Below, in pieces: positions 46,154 to 55,299 of a stretch of DNA of 64,000 nucleotides (the stretch's first letter is position 1; the number at the start of each line of letters is the position of its first letter). The stretch is taken from positions 391,606-455,605 of the forward strand of contig DAKJ01000018.1 in the NCBI GenBank assembly GCA_002496565.1. The letters are read 5' to 3'. Made by a program: the position numbers and the translations under genes. The stretch comes from Methanosarcina sp. UBA289 (GTDB taxonomy: Archaea > Halobacteriota > Methanosarcinia > Methanosarcinales > Methanosarcinaceae). Under the pieces are notes generated by a model. That model searched no databases. It saw nothing but the letters and a program-made list of their open reading frames with translations, and had not been told where the DNA came from.

Positions 46154-46352
46154 TTCTTTACACCTCAATATTTTCTCACGTATTAAACTCTAACTCTATA
46201 ATTTGAATGACCCTTATTCTGGAAAATAAAGAACTAATCCAGCTTTTCAGAGTGTTTTCCAGCTTTAATCAGTATAGAAAACGACTCGGAGGATCTTTTC
46301 TTAATCTAGTTATCCTTTATATAAAATAGTAAAGGAATATGAAATTTTGAAC

Positions 46353-46532
46353 TTATTGACCCCAAAGTGCTATTATTTTGTCAATGGCTATATGGGTAAG
46401 TTTCCCTTCATTATTGAGCGTCAGAACATTATCGGCGCAGGCTTCTACATTTCCCCTGAAAACATCAGGTCCACCACAGTAAACATCTACATTCTTGTTA
46501 AGATAGTGCTCCACTATAAACGATTGCATCAT
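46353..46532 (-). CDS. Sm-like mini-protein, paralogue 2
   Basis: 59 residues from ATG 46532 (MMQSFIVEHYLNKNVDVYCG), with GGGG ten bases before. It shares FIVEH, DVYCGGPDVF, G-x-VE-CADNVLTL and THIAIDKIIA-W with paralogue 1 and is encoded 200 bp upstream of it on the same strand. Each has its own ribosome site and an AT-rich leader, so both may be transcribed separately. Tandem duplication and diverged ends suggest separate partners or mixed rings. Confidence 0.75.
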   Translation of the reverse strand: MMQSFIVEHYLNKNVDVYCGGPDVFRGNVEACADNVLTLNNEGKLTHIAIDKIIALWGQ

Positions 46533-46562
46533 AGATTTATTTCCCCTGCTTAATTTTTGCAA

Positions 46563-46969
46563 CTTGATTATTTATCTGTTAGTTCGCTTGATGACAGAAA
46601 TTGGCAGTCTGTACATCCACAAATGTCCGTTAATTGTAAATACCCTTTCATTTCATATAAATATATTTAGAAACTAAAATTGCTTTTCAGTGTACATCGC
46701 CATTAATTACGGGAGGAAAATTAGCTTACTTACCTGAGAGCCTGTGTAGTTTTTAGGTCTCGTTTTCCCGAAAATAAAAAAAGATTATATGGCTCCTTTT
46801 CTCCTGGTTTACTTGCTTAAGGAATCCGGGAAAGCTAAGTTTATCTGGAAAAAGCTTGTGAACCCAAATTTTAATAAAAAAGGGTTTAATTAGAGTCATT
46901 TTGGAAAATTTTAAGAGAAATGTCTCTGAGATTTAAGCAAATAAATCCTTTATTTCGTAATTAAACGGA
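46563..46969. other. Intergenic region, nothing recognised
   Basis: About 400 bp upstream of the Sm-like pair and downstream of the XRE gene, AT-rich, without a supported gene. Confidence 0.45.
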
Positions 46970-47194
46970 TCAACTATTTCTTTTAGAACTCTCGGCTTCA
47001 CGGTCTTCATAGAGGAAAATATCCTCAATACAGGCGCCAAAAAACCTGGAAAGTTTGAATGCAAGCTCAAGAGATGGATCATATTTGCCTTTTTCAATCG
47101 CATGTATAGTTTGCCTTGTCACTCCCAGTTTTTCAGCCAGGCTTTCCTGGGTAAGGTCATGCATTGCCCTGTAAACTTTAATATTGTTCTTCAT
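46970..47194 (-). CDS. XRE-family HTH regulator
   Basis: 74 residues from ATG 47194, one base after the stop of the upstream DUF2178 gene. The whole protein is one HTH: MKNNIKVYRAMHDLTQESLA, then KLGVTRQTIHAIEKGKYDPSLELA. The form is common in bacteria and archaea in pairs with a membrane protein such as DUF2178, where the two are thought to act together. The likely partner is encoded immediately upstream. The downstream tail RDREAESSKRNS is charged and disordered. Confidence 0.9.
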   Translation of the reverse strand: MKNNIKVYRAMHDLTQESLAEKLGVTRQTIHAIEKGKYDPSLELAFKLSRFFGACIEDIFLYEDREAESSKRNS

Positions 47195-47195
47195 C

Positions 47196-47579
47196 TCAGC
47201 CACCAAATTCCCTGTTATAGTATATGTAAAACAGGGAGTAAAGCAGAATAACCCAGCAACTAGCATATGTCATGAAGAGACCAAGGTAAGTGTACCCGGG
47301 ATAGAGATCTTTCATGGATATTAGGACTACACCCCCAATTGCAAGACCCAGTGTAACTATTCGGAGAGTAACATTCGAAGCCTTCTGACTGATCTGGTAA
47401 ATACGTTCGTCTTCCACAATGCCTTCCTGTCTATTTTTAAAGATATATATGGCAATTCCCCCTGCTAAGAAGACACCTATAGCAAGTACTGGACTTCCTA
47501 TCGAAAAGGCAAAACTTAAAACCGTCCCCATTAAAATTACAATCAGGAACAAAATTATACGAAGTCGTTTCTGTTTCAT
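47196..47579 (-). CDS. DUF2178 membrane protein
   Basis: 127 residues with four hydrophobic helices (about 6-24, 28-46, 72-90, 98-118) and a conserved hydrophilic stretch EGIVEDERIYQISQKAS between helices 2 and 3, as in DUF2178. GGGAG precedes the ATG. It forms an operon with the XRE gene that follows one base later. Function is unknown; similar pairs are thought to sense membrane or stress signals. Confidence 0.82.
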   Translation of the reverse strand: MKQKRLRIILFLIVILMGTVLSFAFSIGSPVLAIGVFLAGGIAIYIFKNRQEGIVEDERIYQISQKASNVTLRIVTLGLAIGGVVLISMKDLYPGYTYLGLFMTYASCWVILLYSLFYIYYNREFGG

Positions 47580-47915
47580 CTAATAACTCCCTAAATACAT
47601 GTTTCAATTTCAGTCAAATTTCTATATTAGTAGCATTCTTATGTATAGTTTTAAAAACAAATTGAATATTTTTGTATACAATAAGTAACGTAAACTTTAC
47701 ATATTGTACATAGATAGATACATTATATAAAGTTGTCGAAAACTGGTTAAAAGCAAAAGAATACAGACTGATAGAAGAAAGAATAAGAGAAGCAAGATAT
47801 CAAGACAGAGTAGGTAGAAAGTAAAAAGTAATTAGAAATCCTTTTTTTGAGAATTCTAATGTGTTAGAAGAAGAAACTGCATAAATAATTTATATGGGTC
47901 TTGTGTACTAGAACT

Positions 47916-48005
47916 ATGGAAGATAATTTTTTAAGATACATTGAAATTGTATTTTGGATTTGTCTCATCATACTTTTTCTGATTTCCTGCTGTAATGTTC
48001 AATAG
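47916..48005 (+). CDS. Possible 29-residue single-span membrane peptide
   Basis: ATG at 47916 opens MEDNFLRYIEIVFWICLIIL, then FLISCCNVQ and a TAG stop. One strongly hydrophobic helix with an acidic N terminus and two cysteines at the end gives it the look of a small membrane peptide. No convincing ribosome site precedes it, though a leaderless start is possible. A dyad 45 bp after the stop (48051-48095) could end its transcript. Chance ORFs of this size are common. Confidence 0.25.
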   Translation: MEDNFLRYIEIVFWICLIILFLISCCNVQ

Positions 48006-48050
48006 GAAACAGTTTAAAATATTACTTTTCAGCGATACAGATGATAAAAA

Positions 48051-48095
48051 GGGTCAATTTTATAACTGCCAGAGTATGATTCTCGTAATTGACCC
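48051..48095. repeat. 9-bp inverted repeat, 27-nt spacer
   Basis: GGGTCAATT (48051-48059) and AATTGACCC (48087-48095) are exact complements. It could be a stem in an RNA or an operator for the divergent region. Confidence 0.45.
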
Positions 48096-48312
48096 TATAA
48101 AGGAATCTTAAAATTTCTGACCGCAGTCGCAGTTTGAGAAATTCTCCTTATCCTCTATTACTATTATTCTCTATTGCTATTCTTGATCACGATGGGAATG
48201 GATCGAGGGAGGCTCGTCAAAAGTTCCTTTTTCCCTGGAGAAGTTATTTCACCTGCAAGTCTCAAAAAAGTTTACGCAGAAGTAACAAAAGTGACTTCAA
48301 ACGTTTTAGAGT

Positions 48313-48352
48313 CTCATATCTTCTTAAAAGATATGAGTTCTCTTTTTGTTAT
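48313..48352 (+). terminator. Hairpin followed by T-run
   Basis: CTCATATCTT (48313-48322), loop CTTAA, AAGATATGAG (48328-48337), then TTCTCTTTTTG. A perfect 10-bp stem with a T-run fits a + strand terminator, yet no firm + strand gene precedes it, which hints at an unrecognised transcript from about 47.9-48.3 kb. Confidence 0.5.
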
Positions 48353-48422
48353 TTTCATATACTTCTGGATATTTAATCATTATTCTGTGGCGAGCATGCT
48401 ACATATAACAACTATAGCTCTT

Positions 48423-48770
48423 TTATTTCTCTGAGAGCAGCGTTTCATAAAACGGATGACTAATACCAAACACTTTATCCAAAGAAATTACAAAGCCTAT
48501 ACCTTTTCCCGGTTCATCAAGGTTTATAGTCTTGATAATACTGTTCCGAATATTGTTTTCAATACTAGATTCAGCTATCGTAAGGACAATCTCTTTTTCG
48601 GGTTCAATCATTAAGCCAAGAATACTTTTATTCTCATGAATTCCTGTTCCACGCCCAAACAAGATTGTTCCACCATGAGCCCCGGCTTTTTTTGAAGCCT
48701 TGATAACCTCATCACCCCAGCCTTTTTTTACGATTGTTACTATTAATACAAAGTCTTTCTCATTGGACAT
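48423..48770 (-). CDS. PII-like nitrogen regulatory family protein
   Basis: 115 residues with the PII fold pattern: LIVTIVKKGWGDEVIKASKKAGAHGGTILFG, a T-loop region of about 42-60 (GRGTGIHENKSILGL), and a C-terminal half with EKEIVLTIAESS and DEPGKGIGFVISLDKVFGI. The usual T-loop Tyr51 and GlnB signature are absent, so it is a PII paralogue rather than GlnB/GlnK. It overlaps the upstream DUF1538 gene by 11 bases and so is translationally coupled to it, suggesting it regulates those membrane proteins as GlnK does AmtB. Confidence 0.8.
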   Translation of the reverse strand: MSNEKDFVLIVTIVKKGWGDEVIKASKKAGAHGGTILFGRGTGIHENKSILGLMIEPEKEIVLTIAESSIENNIRNSIIKTINLDEPGKGIGFVISLDKVFGISHPFYETLLSEK

Positions 48771-49488
48771 TCTTTTGACCTCCGTTAAATCTTATATAAA
48801 CCCCGAGTAGCATAACGAAAATAATGGGCGCTAATGCTATCATCGCGATCAGGCCAAAGCCGTCTGCAACAGGATCTGCCCCTTCATATGCTGTGGCTAC
48901 ACCTACTGCCATAGACATAAGAAAAGATACAGCCATCGGACCTGTTACAGCTCCTCCTGCATCGAATGCAATACCCACAAAATCTTTGTCACAGAGCCAT
49001 AACAGTATAAGGACAAATAAATAACCTGGGACTATTATATACAGGAAAGGAATCCTATAGATGATCTTGGCCATTGAGATGGCAGCCAGAATAGCAACTG
49101 CGAAGGAAAGGGTATAGAGCATAAGATTTGATCTTATATAACCATTGGAAGACTCCTCAACCTGGTAACATAATACTCTTACAGAAGGTTCTGCTAAAGT
49201 AGCAAGTAAACCAAGGACAAAACCTACGGGAATCAAAAAGCCTTTTTTAGATTCGCCAAAAAATTCGCCGATCTGGGTTCCCGCAGGGAGAAAGCCATTG
49301 TTAACACCATGAAGAAATAAGATCATGCCAAATGCAGTGAAAGCTAATCCAGTATAAAGCCTTATTAATTGTGATAATGGCAACTTTAGAAATAATATCT
49401 GGAATAGCGTGAAGAAAACTATTAAAGGAGCAATTGACTGAATAACTTCAAAAGACACAAGCAAGATTCCTGTACTCTCTAAACTCAT
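48760..49488 (-). CDS. DUF1538 membrane protein, second of pair
   Basis: 242 residues with about seven hydrophobic helices. DUF1538 hallmarks are GLLATLAEPSVRVLCYQVEE in the middle and FDAGGAVTGPMAVSFLMSMAVG near the end. The same family signature sits in the adjacent upstream gene, so the two may be a heterodimer or the split halves of a longer transporter. Overlaps its upstream partner by four bases and the PII gene by eleven. Substrate unknown. Confidence 0.8.
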   Translation of the reverse strand: MSLESTGILLVSFEVIQSIAPLIVFFTLFQILFLKLPLSQLIRLYTGLAFTAFGMILFLHGVNNGFLPAGTQIGEFFGESKKGFLIPVGFVLGLLATLAEPSVRVLCYQVEESSNGYIRSNLMLYTLSFAVAILAAISMAKIIYRIPFLYIIVPGYLFVLILLWLCDKDFVGIAFDAGGAVTGPMAVSFLMSMAVGVATAYEGADPVADGFGLIAMIALAPIIFVMLLGVYIRFNGGQKNVQ

Positions 49489-50177
49489 GAAGATAGAACC
49501 CCCAGCAACATGAGACTCAATATGGGACCTATACTTGCTAGGCCAATAAGTCCAAAACCATCAAGTTCAGATCTATCTTGCAATACAGAAGCCATCCCTA
49601 CTCCAAGGCCCATAATCACAGGCACAATCATAGCCCCTGTAGTCACACTTCCGGAATCAAAGGCAATTGCCAGGTAATCAGTAGGTACGAAGAAGGACAG
49701 CAAGAGTATAATTGAATAACTTGCTGCAAATAGATATTTGATCGGAGTCCCAAATACTATCCTCAGGATGGAAATAGCCATAAGAAGCCCTACTCCGAAG
49801 GCTATTGAGATTATCAATAAATTATTATTTATGCTACCCTGCAAAGCTGAATCGATCATGTTAATTAAAACATTTACATTAGGTTCTGCTATGGCCACAA
49901 AAAATGAGAGTAAAAACGCAACTACTGCAATAAAAGCCAGTGAGTTGTGCTTAGGTAAGTCAGCTCCGATTGCCTCCCCAATAGGGAGCATACTCATCTT
50001 AACTCCAGTTAGAAAAAAAGTCATTCCGATTACAGTTAGAACTGTAGCCATCAAGAAAGAGATAAGATCATCCAGACCTATACCAACGAACACAAGCAGC
50101 AGTAACACTACTGCTAAGGTTAAAGGAAAGATAGCCTGGATAACTTCCCGAAAAGTTTCATTAACATCACGCATCAT
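49485..50177 (-). CDS. DUF1538 membrane protein, first of pair
   Basis: 230 residues with about seven hydrophobic helices. It carries VAFLLSFFVAIAEPNVNVLI and IAFDSGSVTTGAMIVPVIMGLGVG, matching the second protein's AEP and FD-GG/S-TTG motifs. In many genomes DUF1538 is one protein with two such repeats; here two genes do this. First gene of a three-gene operon ending in a PII-like protein. The start MMRDVNETF follows an AT-rich leader. Confidence 0.8.
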   Translation of the reverse strand: MMRDVNETFREVIQAIFPLTLAVVLLLLVFVGIGLDDLISFLMATVLTVIGMTFFLTGVKMSMLPIGEAIGADLPKHNSLAFIAVVAFLLSFFVAIAEPNVNVLINMIDSALQGSINNNLLIISIAFGVGLLMAISILRIVFGTPIKYLFAASYSIILLLSFFVPTDYLAIAFDSGSVTTGAMIVPVIMGLGVGMASVLQDRSELDGFGLIGLASIGPILSLMLLGVLSS

Positions 50178-50418
50178 AAAAGTTCCACCAAATGTATGCG
50201 ACCTACTTGAAAAGATAGTAAGATAAGAATTTAAAGTAGATTATATAAATAAACAAGATCGAAAATTCCATTTGCCAACAGTGGATAATTAAGTATTCCA
50301 CTGAACCCCGACAGAATTTTAGACTTAAGTATAGATAAAATAACATAGTTAATATATAAAATTTTTCGCTCACACTTGACTACTTTTGTTAATTTGGATA
50401 AAGTGTTAAAGATAACTA

Positions 50419-52410
50419 TTACCCGACGCCTTCAAAAAGTTTTTTAACTTCATCGAGATTTTCTGGTGGGCTGATCACAAGCAGAATATCATCCGCAAGA
50501 ATTTCAGTTTCAGCTTCCGGCCCGGGAATAATTTTATGACTGCGTGAGATTGCAAGTGCAGATACTCCATAATTTTTACGAAGATTGAGTTCTCCAAGGG
50601 TCATTCCTGCTGCTTTGGAAAGCTTCCCGACTCTGATACTCCGGATTTCCACATTTGCAAAATCAAAAGCCACATCGCAAAATTTCTTTCTGGGAATACC
50701 AGGACTTCGGATCATCTTATAATGGTCGGCACGTAGTGTTGAACCCAAAGAATTGATCTCGCTGCTGGGAACTAGGTATCTGTGAAGCACCCTTGTGAAA
50801 AGCTCTATTGAGCTTTCAAACTCATCAGAAATGACCTCATCTGCTCCAAAAGCATAAAACTTATCCAGCTCACTAAGGAAATGCGTTCTGGCAATGATGT
50901 GGATTTCCGGGTTTAATCTCCGAGCAGCTTCAATAATTCTTTTGGCGCTGGAAGGATCGCCTGCGGTCACGACAACGGATTTCGCAGTATAGATGCCTGC
51001 ATGTTCCAGCACGGCGTTCTGAGCAGCATCCCCGTAAAAAATATGTTCTTCCTTCTGTTTCTCTATACGTACGACATCAGGATTCATGTCAATTACAATG
51101 TAGGGAATTGAAGTTGCTTTTGCGGCATTCACGACATTTCTACCGTTTATCCCGAATCCTACTATAATTACATGGTTTTCAGGTTTCTCTTCAGATCCGT
51201 TTTCTTTGGATTTACTGTACCAGCCCTGTCTCAAGATTTGAGGAATAGGTAGCGACTCAGCAAAATCTGTGGTTCGGTACCCTACATTCATAAGAAGAGG
51301 GGTAAGTACCATAGAAAGTACTGCCATATCCAAAAATTCTTGATACATAGTAGAGGAAACCAGTCCACTTGTAAAGCCTACCTTTGCAAGAATAAAGGAA
51401 AACTCCCCAACCTGTGAAAGAGAAAATCCAACCAGGATCATTGTATGCAAAGGAAAGCCTATGAGAAAAGTGCTCAAACTATTTGCCAGAACCTTCAGGA
51501 GCAGTACAGCCAGGGTAGCAACCAAGATCAGTAGAAGATGTTCTTTTAATATATCGAGATCAAGCAGCATCCCAATCGAGATAAAAAAAATACTCATGAA
51601 CATATCCCTGAATGGGATTAGATTCCCAAGAGCCTGAACCGAATATTCAGATTCCGAGATGATCAGGCCAGCAAGAAAAGCCCCCAGCGCCAGAGATAGA
51701 CCAACCATAGAAGTCAGCCAGGCTACAGAAAGTCCAATTGCTACAACACTCAGGAGAAAAAGCTCATTATTCCGTGTCTTTGCTACCTGATACATAATGA
51801 AAGGAACGACATATCTGGCGCTTAGAATAGTAAATAAGATTAGACCGAGACCCTGAAGAATAAGCTCTAAAAATGACTTATCAGTTCCTGGGATGCCTGC
51901 AAGAACCGGAATCAAGAGGATAATTATCACTGAGGCGATATCCTGGAAAATCAATATTCCTAAAGAAGTTCGCCCATGAAGACTATAGATTTCTCCTTTT
52001 TCCTGTAATAGTTTGAGGACAATTGCAGTGCTGCTTAATGCCACTAAAAGCCCAAGAAAAATAGAAGATTCTTTGGAATTGCCAAGCCAGAGGAATATGA
52101 GAGCAACGATAACTGCAGTTATGGAAAGCTGCAATCCACCTCCAAAGATTACGATTCTGCGAAGTTGTAAAAGGTCGCGCAGTGAAAACTCCATACCTAT
52201 GGTAAAAAGCAGGAGTACGACTCCGATTTCGGCTAAAAGCTCAATATTTTCTATATCTTGAATTAGCCCAAGACCAAAAGGTCCGGCAAGAATGCCAGCA
52301 AGTAGAAAGCCGATCAACGGAGCTATTTTTAATTTTGAGAAAGTAAAAACTACAGGAATAGAAAGCCCAAAAATAATAAGTAGGTCAGATAAAAGAGTAG
52401 TCGCCATCAA
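50419..52410 (-). CDS. kefB: CPA2-family Na+(K+)/H+ antiporter with RCK domains
   Basis: 663 residues. The N-terminal about 390 form a CPA2 exchanger of 12-13 helices, with GVVLLLFTIGMEFS and SSTAIVLKLLQEKGE as the family core. Next comes a TrkA-N/RCK domain with the NAD-binding GFGINGRNVV, then TrkA-C (about 575-655). It is likely a K+ or Na+ for H+ exchanger gated by nucleotide. Full length and monocistronic. The region between it and the DUF1538 operon is AT-rich. Confidence 0.9.
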   Translation of the reverse strand: MMATTLLSDLLIIFGLSIPVVFTFSKLKIAPLIGFLLAGILAGPFGLGLIQDIENIELLAEIGVVLLLFTIGMEFSLRDLLQLRRIVIFGGGLQLSITAVIVALIFLWLGNSKESSIFLGLLVALSSTAIVLKLLQEKGEIYSLHGRTSLGILIFQDIASVIIILLIPVLAGIPGTDKSFLELILQGLGLILFTILSARYVVPFIMYQVAKTRNNELFLLSVVAIGLSVAWLTSMVGLSLALGAFLAGLIISESEYSVQALGNLIPFRDMFMSIFFISIGMLLDLDILKEHLLLILVATLAVLLLKVLANSLSTFLIGFPLHTMILVGFSLSQVGEFSFILAKVGFTSGLVSSTMYQEFLDMAVLSMVLTPLLMNVGYRTTDFAESLPIPQILRQGWYSKSKENGSEEKPENHVIIVGFGINGRNVVNAAKATSIPYIVIDMNPDVVRIEKQKEEHIFYGDAAQNAVLEHAGIYTAKSVVVTAGDPSSAKRIIEAARRLNPEIHIIARTHFLSELDKFYAFGADEVISDEFESSIELFTRVLHRYLVPSSEINSLGSTLRADHYKMIRSPGIPRKKFCDVAFDFANVEIRSIRVGKLSKAAGMTLGELNLRKNYGVSALAISRSHKIIPGPEAETEILADDILLVISPPENLDEVKKLFEGVG

Positions 52411-52620
52411 TATAAATTAATTTTTAAATAATATAAATGTTTTTATATAATGAACTGTCGAAAAGTCAGGAGACTGACTATGAATTCGGAACCCTGACTT
52501 AATAATATAGAAAGAAGCTTGTTGGAATGAAATTTTGTATAAAATGTAGATACGGAATGTTACAAAGAGATGTAAGAAATAAAAAATAATCTCTATGGAT
52601 AAAGCTTTGAAAAAAAGAAA

Positions 52621-52705
52621 CGACGAGAGGGGGACTCGAACCCCCGGGATGCAGAGCATCACGGGATTAGCAATCCCGCGCCATACCGGGCTTGGCTATC
52701 TCGTC
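52621..52705 (-). tRNA. tRNA-Ser (anticodon GCU)
   Basis: The acceptor stem GACGAGA pairs with TCTCGTC, and discriminator G is at 52621. The D arm is GCC...GGC, the anticodon arm CGGGA-TTGCTAA-TCCCG, giving GCU, a long variable arm (GATGCTCTGCATC) marks a class II tRNA, and the T arm has GGTTCGAGTCC. It reads AGC/AGU serine codons. No CCA is encoded; TTTCTTTTTT follows as a T-rich terminator. Confidence 0.95.
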
Positions 52706-52837
52706 ACAAAGGACTTTAAGAAGCGCGTCCCCTTAAACGCATTTTATGTATTTAATCTTTTCCAGACGAAATATTTCACAGAGACTATTTTTACAAGAGG
52801 TAATAGTGTGCTATAAAACTGAATCGCCTGATGTATT

Positions 52838-53158
52838 AAGCGATGAGCACGCCTCAGGTTGCTGAATCTTGAAGATTCCAGTAGACTGGAGCCTCTTCTC
52901 CACCCCGCAGCCCCGCAAGCGATAGTTGCCCACAGTTAGTCTGCTCCCTTCCGGGCCTCGACCGGTTTCCGCAGTTAGGGTATGAAGACCTGCTCTCCAG
53001 CAAACCCGCATACCTGCACCATCCCAGCAGGACGGGGCTTCTCCGTTGAGATTCCAGGCTGGAGTCCCTTCGACGCATCTTCCTTTGGCTTCGTCCCCCG
53101 CATATCGGCGAGTTTCGGGTTATAGGTAACGCCGGGCTACCCGGACTAGCTCATCAGC
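52838..53158 (-). ncRNA. ffs: Archaeal SRP (7S) RNA
   Basis: The 5' end GCTGATGAGC (53158 down) pairs with GTGCTCATCGC at the 3' end (52850 to 52840), as in archaeal SRP helix 1. The conserved helix 8 core, GAGGCCCGGAAGGGAGCAGA with flanking ACTGTGGGC, lies near 52930-52960. The 5' GTCCGGG...CCCGGCGTTACC and GC-rich stems fit the Methanosarcina 7S RNA. It scaffolds SRP19 and SRP54 for protein targeting. The exact ends are estimated from helix 1. It lies upstream of tRNA-Ser on the same strand. Confidence 0.92.
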
Positions 53159-53462
53159 TATACAAAGTCACTTGTAATATATAAAGATATGCCAGTCATA
53201 CCCCTCCCGATATCTATTTTTATTAATGGAATTGAAATGCTCTATAGGTCTTAAAAGAAAAAAGCAAAGAAAATAGAACTATTTTAAAACAGCTTAAACA
53301 GCGTATTAAGATAAGTTCAGAGGGTCTTAAAATATGTAGGGAGGAATAAATCACCCTATTTATTTATACGTTATTTTTCAAAATAATGTGTAAATAAATC
53401 TCGAATGGCTAGTAGAGCAAAATAATATACCTAGTAAAATAGGGAGAATCAGGGGAGTTTCT

Positions 53463-55088
53463 ATGAGATGTGGAGTTGCAATTGACCTTGGAACAAGCGG
53501 GTATCGAGCTCAGAAAATCGATCTTGATACGGAAGAGATCAGAAGAACAGTAATAACTTTGAGGAACCCTCTTCCCGGAGCGAATGTGATGGATCACATG
53601 GACTTCGCAATTCACTATGGGCAGGATCTCGCACACGGACTTTCTATAAATGCAGTAAAGAATCTTTTCCAGACTCTTGATGTGAAAAGTGAAGAACTTG
53701 AAAGGCTTTCAATCTGTGGAAATCCAATTCAACTATCCATCTTCCAGGGAATAAGCATTGAGGACTTGGCTTATGCAGGAGAACGGAAGAAAAAGAAGTA
53801 TAATATACAGGAACAGGACCGAAGCGCAAGAATCGTACATAGTAGCGAAATTCCCGGGCTTGATGAATATGATTGTGAAGTCGTAGTTCCTCCCGCAATA
53901 AAGCACGAAGTTGGGGCCGACGCCTTGGCTCTGATAGTAAAATCCGGAATGCTTGATAGCGACGAAATCTCAATTGCCACGGACTATGGGACAAATGCAG
54001 AGATGGCTCTTAAAGTAAAGGATATCATTTATACCGGGTCTGCAGCTGCTGGCCCTGCCCTCGAAGGACAACAGATAAAGCACGGAAACCTTGCGTCTCC
54101 TTACACCATATCAGATTTTGAATTTGAGGATAAGGCTCTGAGGAATTACGTTCTAAGTGAAGAGATGAAACCAATTCCCGGAGATCTCATAGATCCTGCA
54201 ACCGGAGATGTCCTTGATAAAGGTCAGATCAAAGCTAAGGGAATCACAGGTACCGGGGTCATAGCTCTAATAGAAGAAGGAATTGGACACGGCCTTATAG
54301 AGCTTCCAAAGATAAAAACTCCTGATGGGCGAATTCATCTGCAAAATCGGATGGATTTCTCTGAAAAAGACTTGAAAGAAGCCGGGAAAGCTATAGGTGC
54401 TATTCGTGCAGGGCATATTACGCTCTGTTCAACCGCAGGTATCGAAATGACAGACATAGATACAGCTTATATGGCAGGTGCTGCCGGCACTTATATGGAT
54501 GCGATAAAAGCCCAGAAAATCGGTTTGATTCCGTACGCAGCAGAAAAGATCTGCCAGATTGGAAACACTTCACTTGCAGTAGCCCGTGAAATTCTGCTTT
54601 CGGAAAAGAGATTATGGGAACTGCAGGATATTGCAAGTCAAATAATAGGCACACATATAATGTTTGCTACTGCTCCGGAATTCCGTGACGTATATGTTCT
54701 CGAACTGGCATACTGGGAGGAAGGTATGCCCTTTAAAATGTTCAAGAAATATCTCAAAAAGAAGGGCCTTCCTGGACTTGGAGACCCTATACAGAATCCC
54801 ATTATCGAGAAACGTGTGGAGAGAGATATTCCAGTTCTCGGAGAAGAAGGGCTTTACGTTCTTGAAAGAGTCGGAACTTACATGACTATGGTTGTCGATT
54901 GCCCCGAATGTAAAAAGTGTATTAAAGTCTGCCCAACTGGTGCCATATCAATTGACGAAGAAAACAGGGTTATGATAAGCACGGATCTCTGTGAAGGTGC
55001 TCATTGCCAGAAGTGTATCCGAGCCTGTCCACCGGAAAAATTTAATTGGGAAAATCTTAAGGTTTTCGACCGGGAACTGCAGGAATAA
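53463..55088 (+). CDS. ramA: Corrinoid protein reductive activase, RamA family
   Basis: 541 residues. The main part is an ASKHA-type fold opening GVAIDLGTSGYRAQKIDLDT and including ISIATDYGTNAEMAL and GITGTGVIALIEEGIG. The C terminus has two 4Fe-4S motifs: CPECKKCIKVCP (about 485-496) and a variant C-EGAHCQKCIRACP (about 513-527). RamA reduces Co(II) corrinoid proteins to Co(I) with ATP so that methylamine, methanol and related methyltransferases can work. Several paralogues exist in Methanosarcina; this one has no adjacent methyltransferase gene, so its partner is not set. GGGGAG precedes the ATG. Confidence 0.92.
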   Translation: MRCGVAIDLGTSGYRAQKIDLDTEEIRRTVITLRNPLPGANVMDHMDFAIHYGQDLAHGLSINAVKNLFQTLDVKSEELERLSICGNPIQLSIFQGISIEDLAYAGERKKKKYNIQEQDRSARIVHSSEIPGLDEYDCEVVVPPAIKHEVGADALALIVKSGMLDSDEISIATDYGTNAEMALKVKDIIYTGSAAAGPALEGQQIKHGNLASPYTISDFEFEDKALRNYVLSEEMKPIPGDLIDPATGDVLDKGQIKAKGITGTGVIALIEEGIGHGLIELPKIKTPDGRIHLQNRMDFSEKDLKEAGKAIGAIRAGHITLCSTAGIEMTDIDTAYMAGAAGTYMDAIKAQKIGLIPYAAEKICQIGNTSLAVAREILLSEKRLWELQDIASQIIGTHIMFATAPEFRDVYVLELAYWEEGMPFKMFKKYLKKKGLPGLGDPIQNPIIEKRVERDIPVLGEEGLYVLERVGTYMTMVVDCPECKKCIKVCPTGAISIDEENRVMISTDLCEGAHCQKCIRACPPEKFNWENLKVFDRELQE

Positions 55089-55299
55089 AAAGTGTACCCA
55101 AACAAGAAGTGTGCTCAGGATCTCTGGTCAGGCGACTCCAAAATCTCCAACGAAATCCCGAAAAATAACTGTTAATAAACGGTTTAGATAAGATTTAAAG
55201 AGAAATTAAGGTGAATAAAAGGAAATTACGCTGGCCAGAGAAAATAACTCCTTGTAATATGAAAAAATAGAAGATAAGAAAAAAGTTAGAAGGAGTAAG

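Larger units (their letters stand above)
47580..48422. other. Long intergenic region with dyads and a possible peptide gene
   Basis: 840 bp. It contains the small ORF at 47916-48005 and two dyads listed separately. A lysine/arginine-rich open stretch at about 47738-47824 lacks a start codon. Confidence 0.4.

Noticed and set aside
47738..47824. Basic 30-residue frame (VVENWLKAKEYRLIEERIRE...)
   Set aside because: No ATG, GTG or TTG start in frame and no homologue recognised; probably a remnant or chance.
52811..53078. Minus-strand ORFs of 66 and 74 residues
   Set aside because: They lie entirely inside the SRP RNA and have no protein-like pattern.
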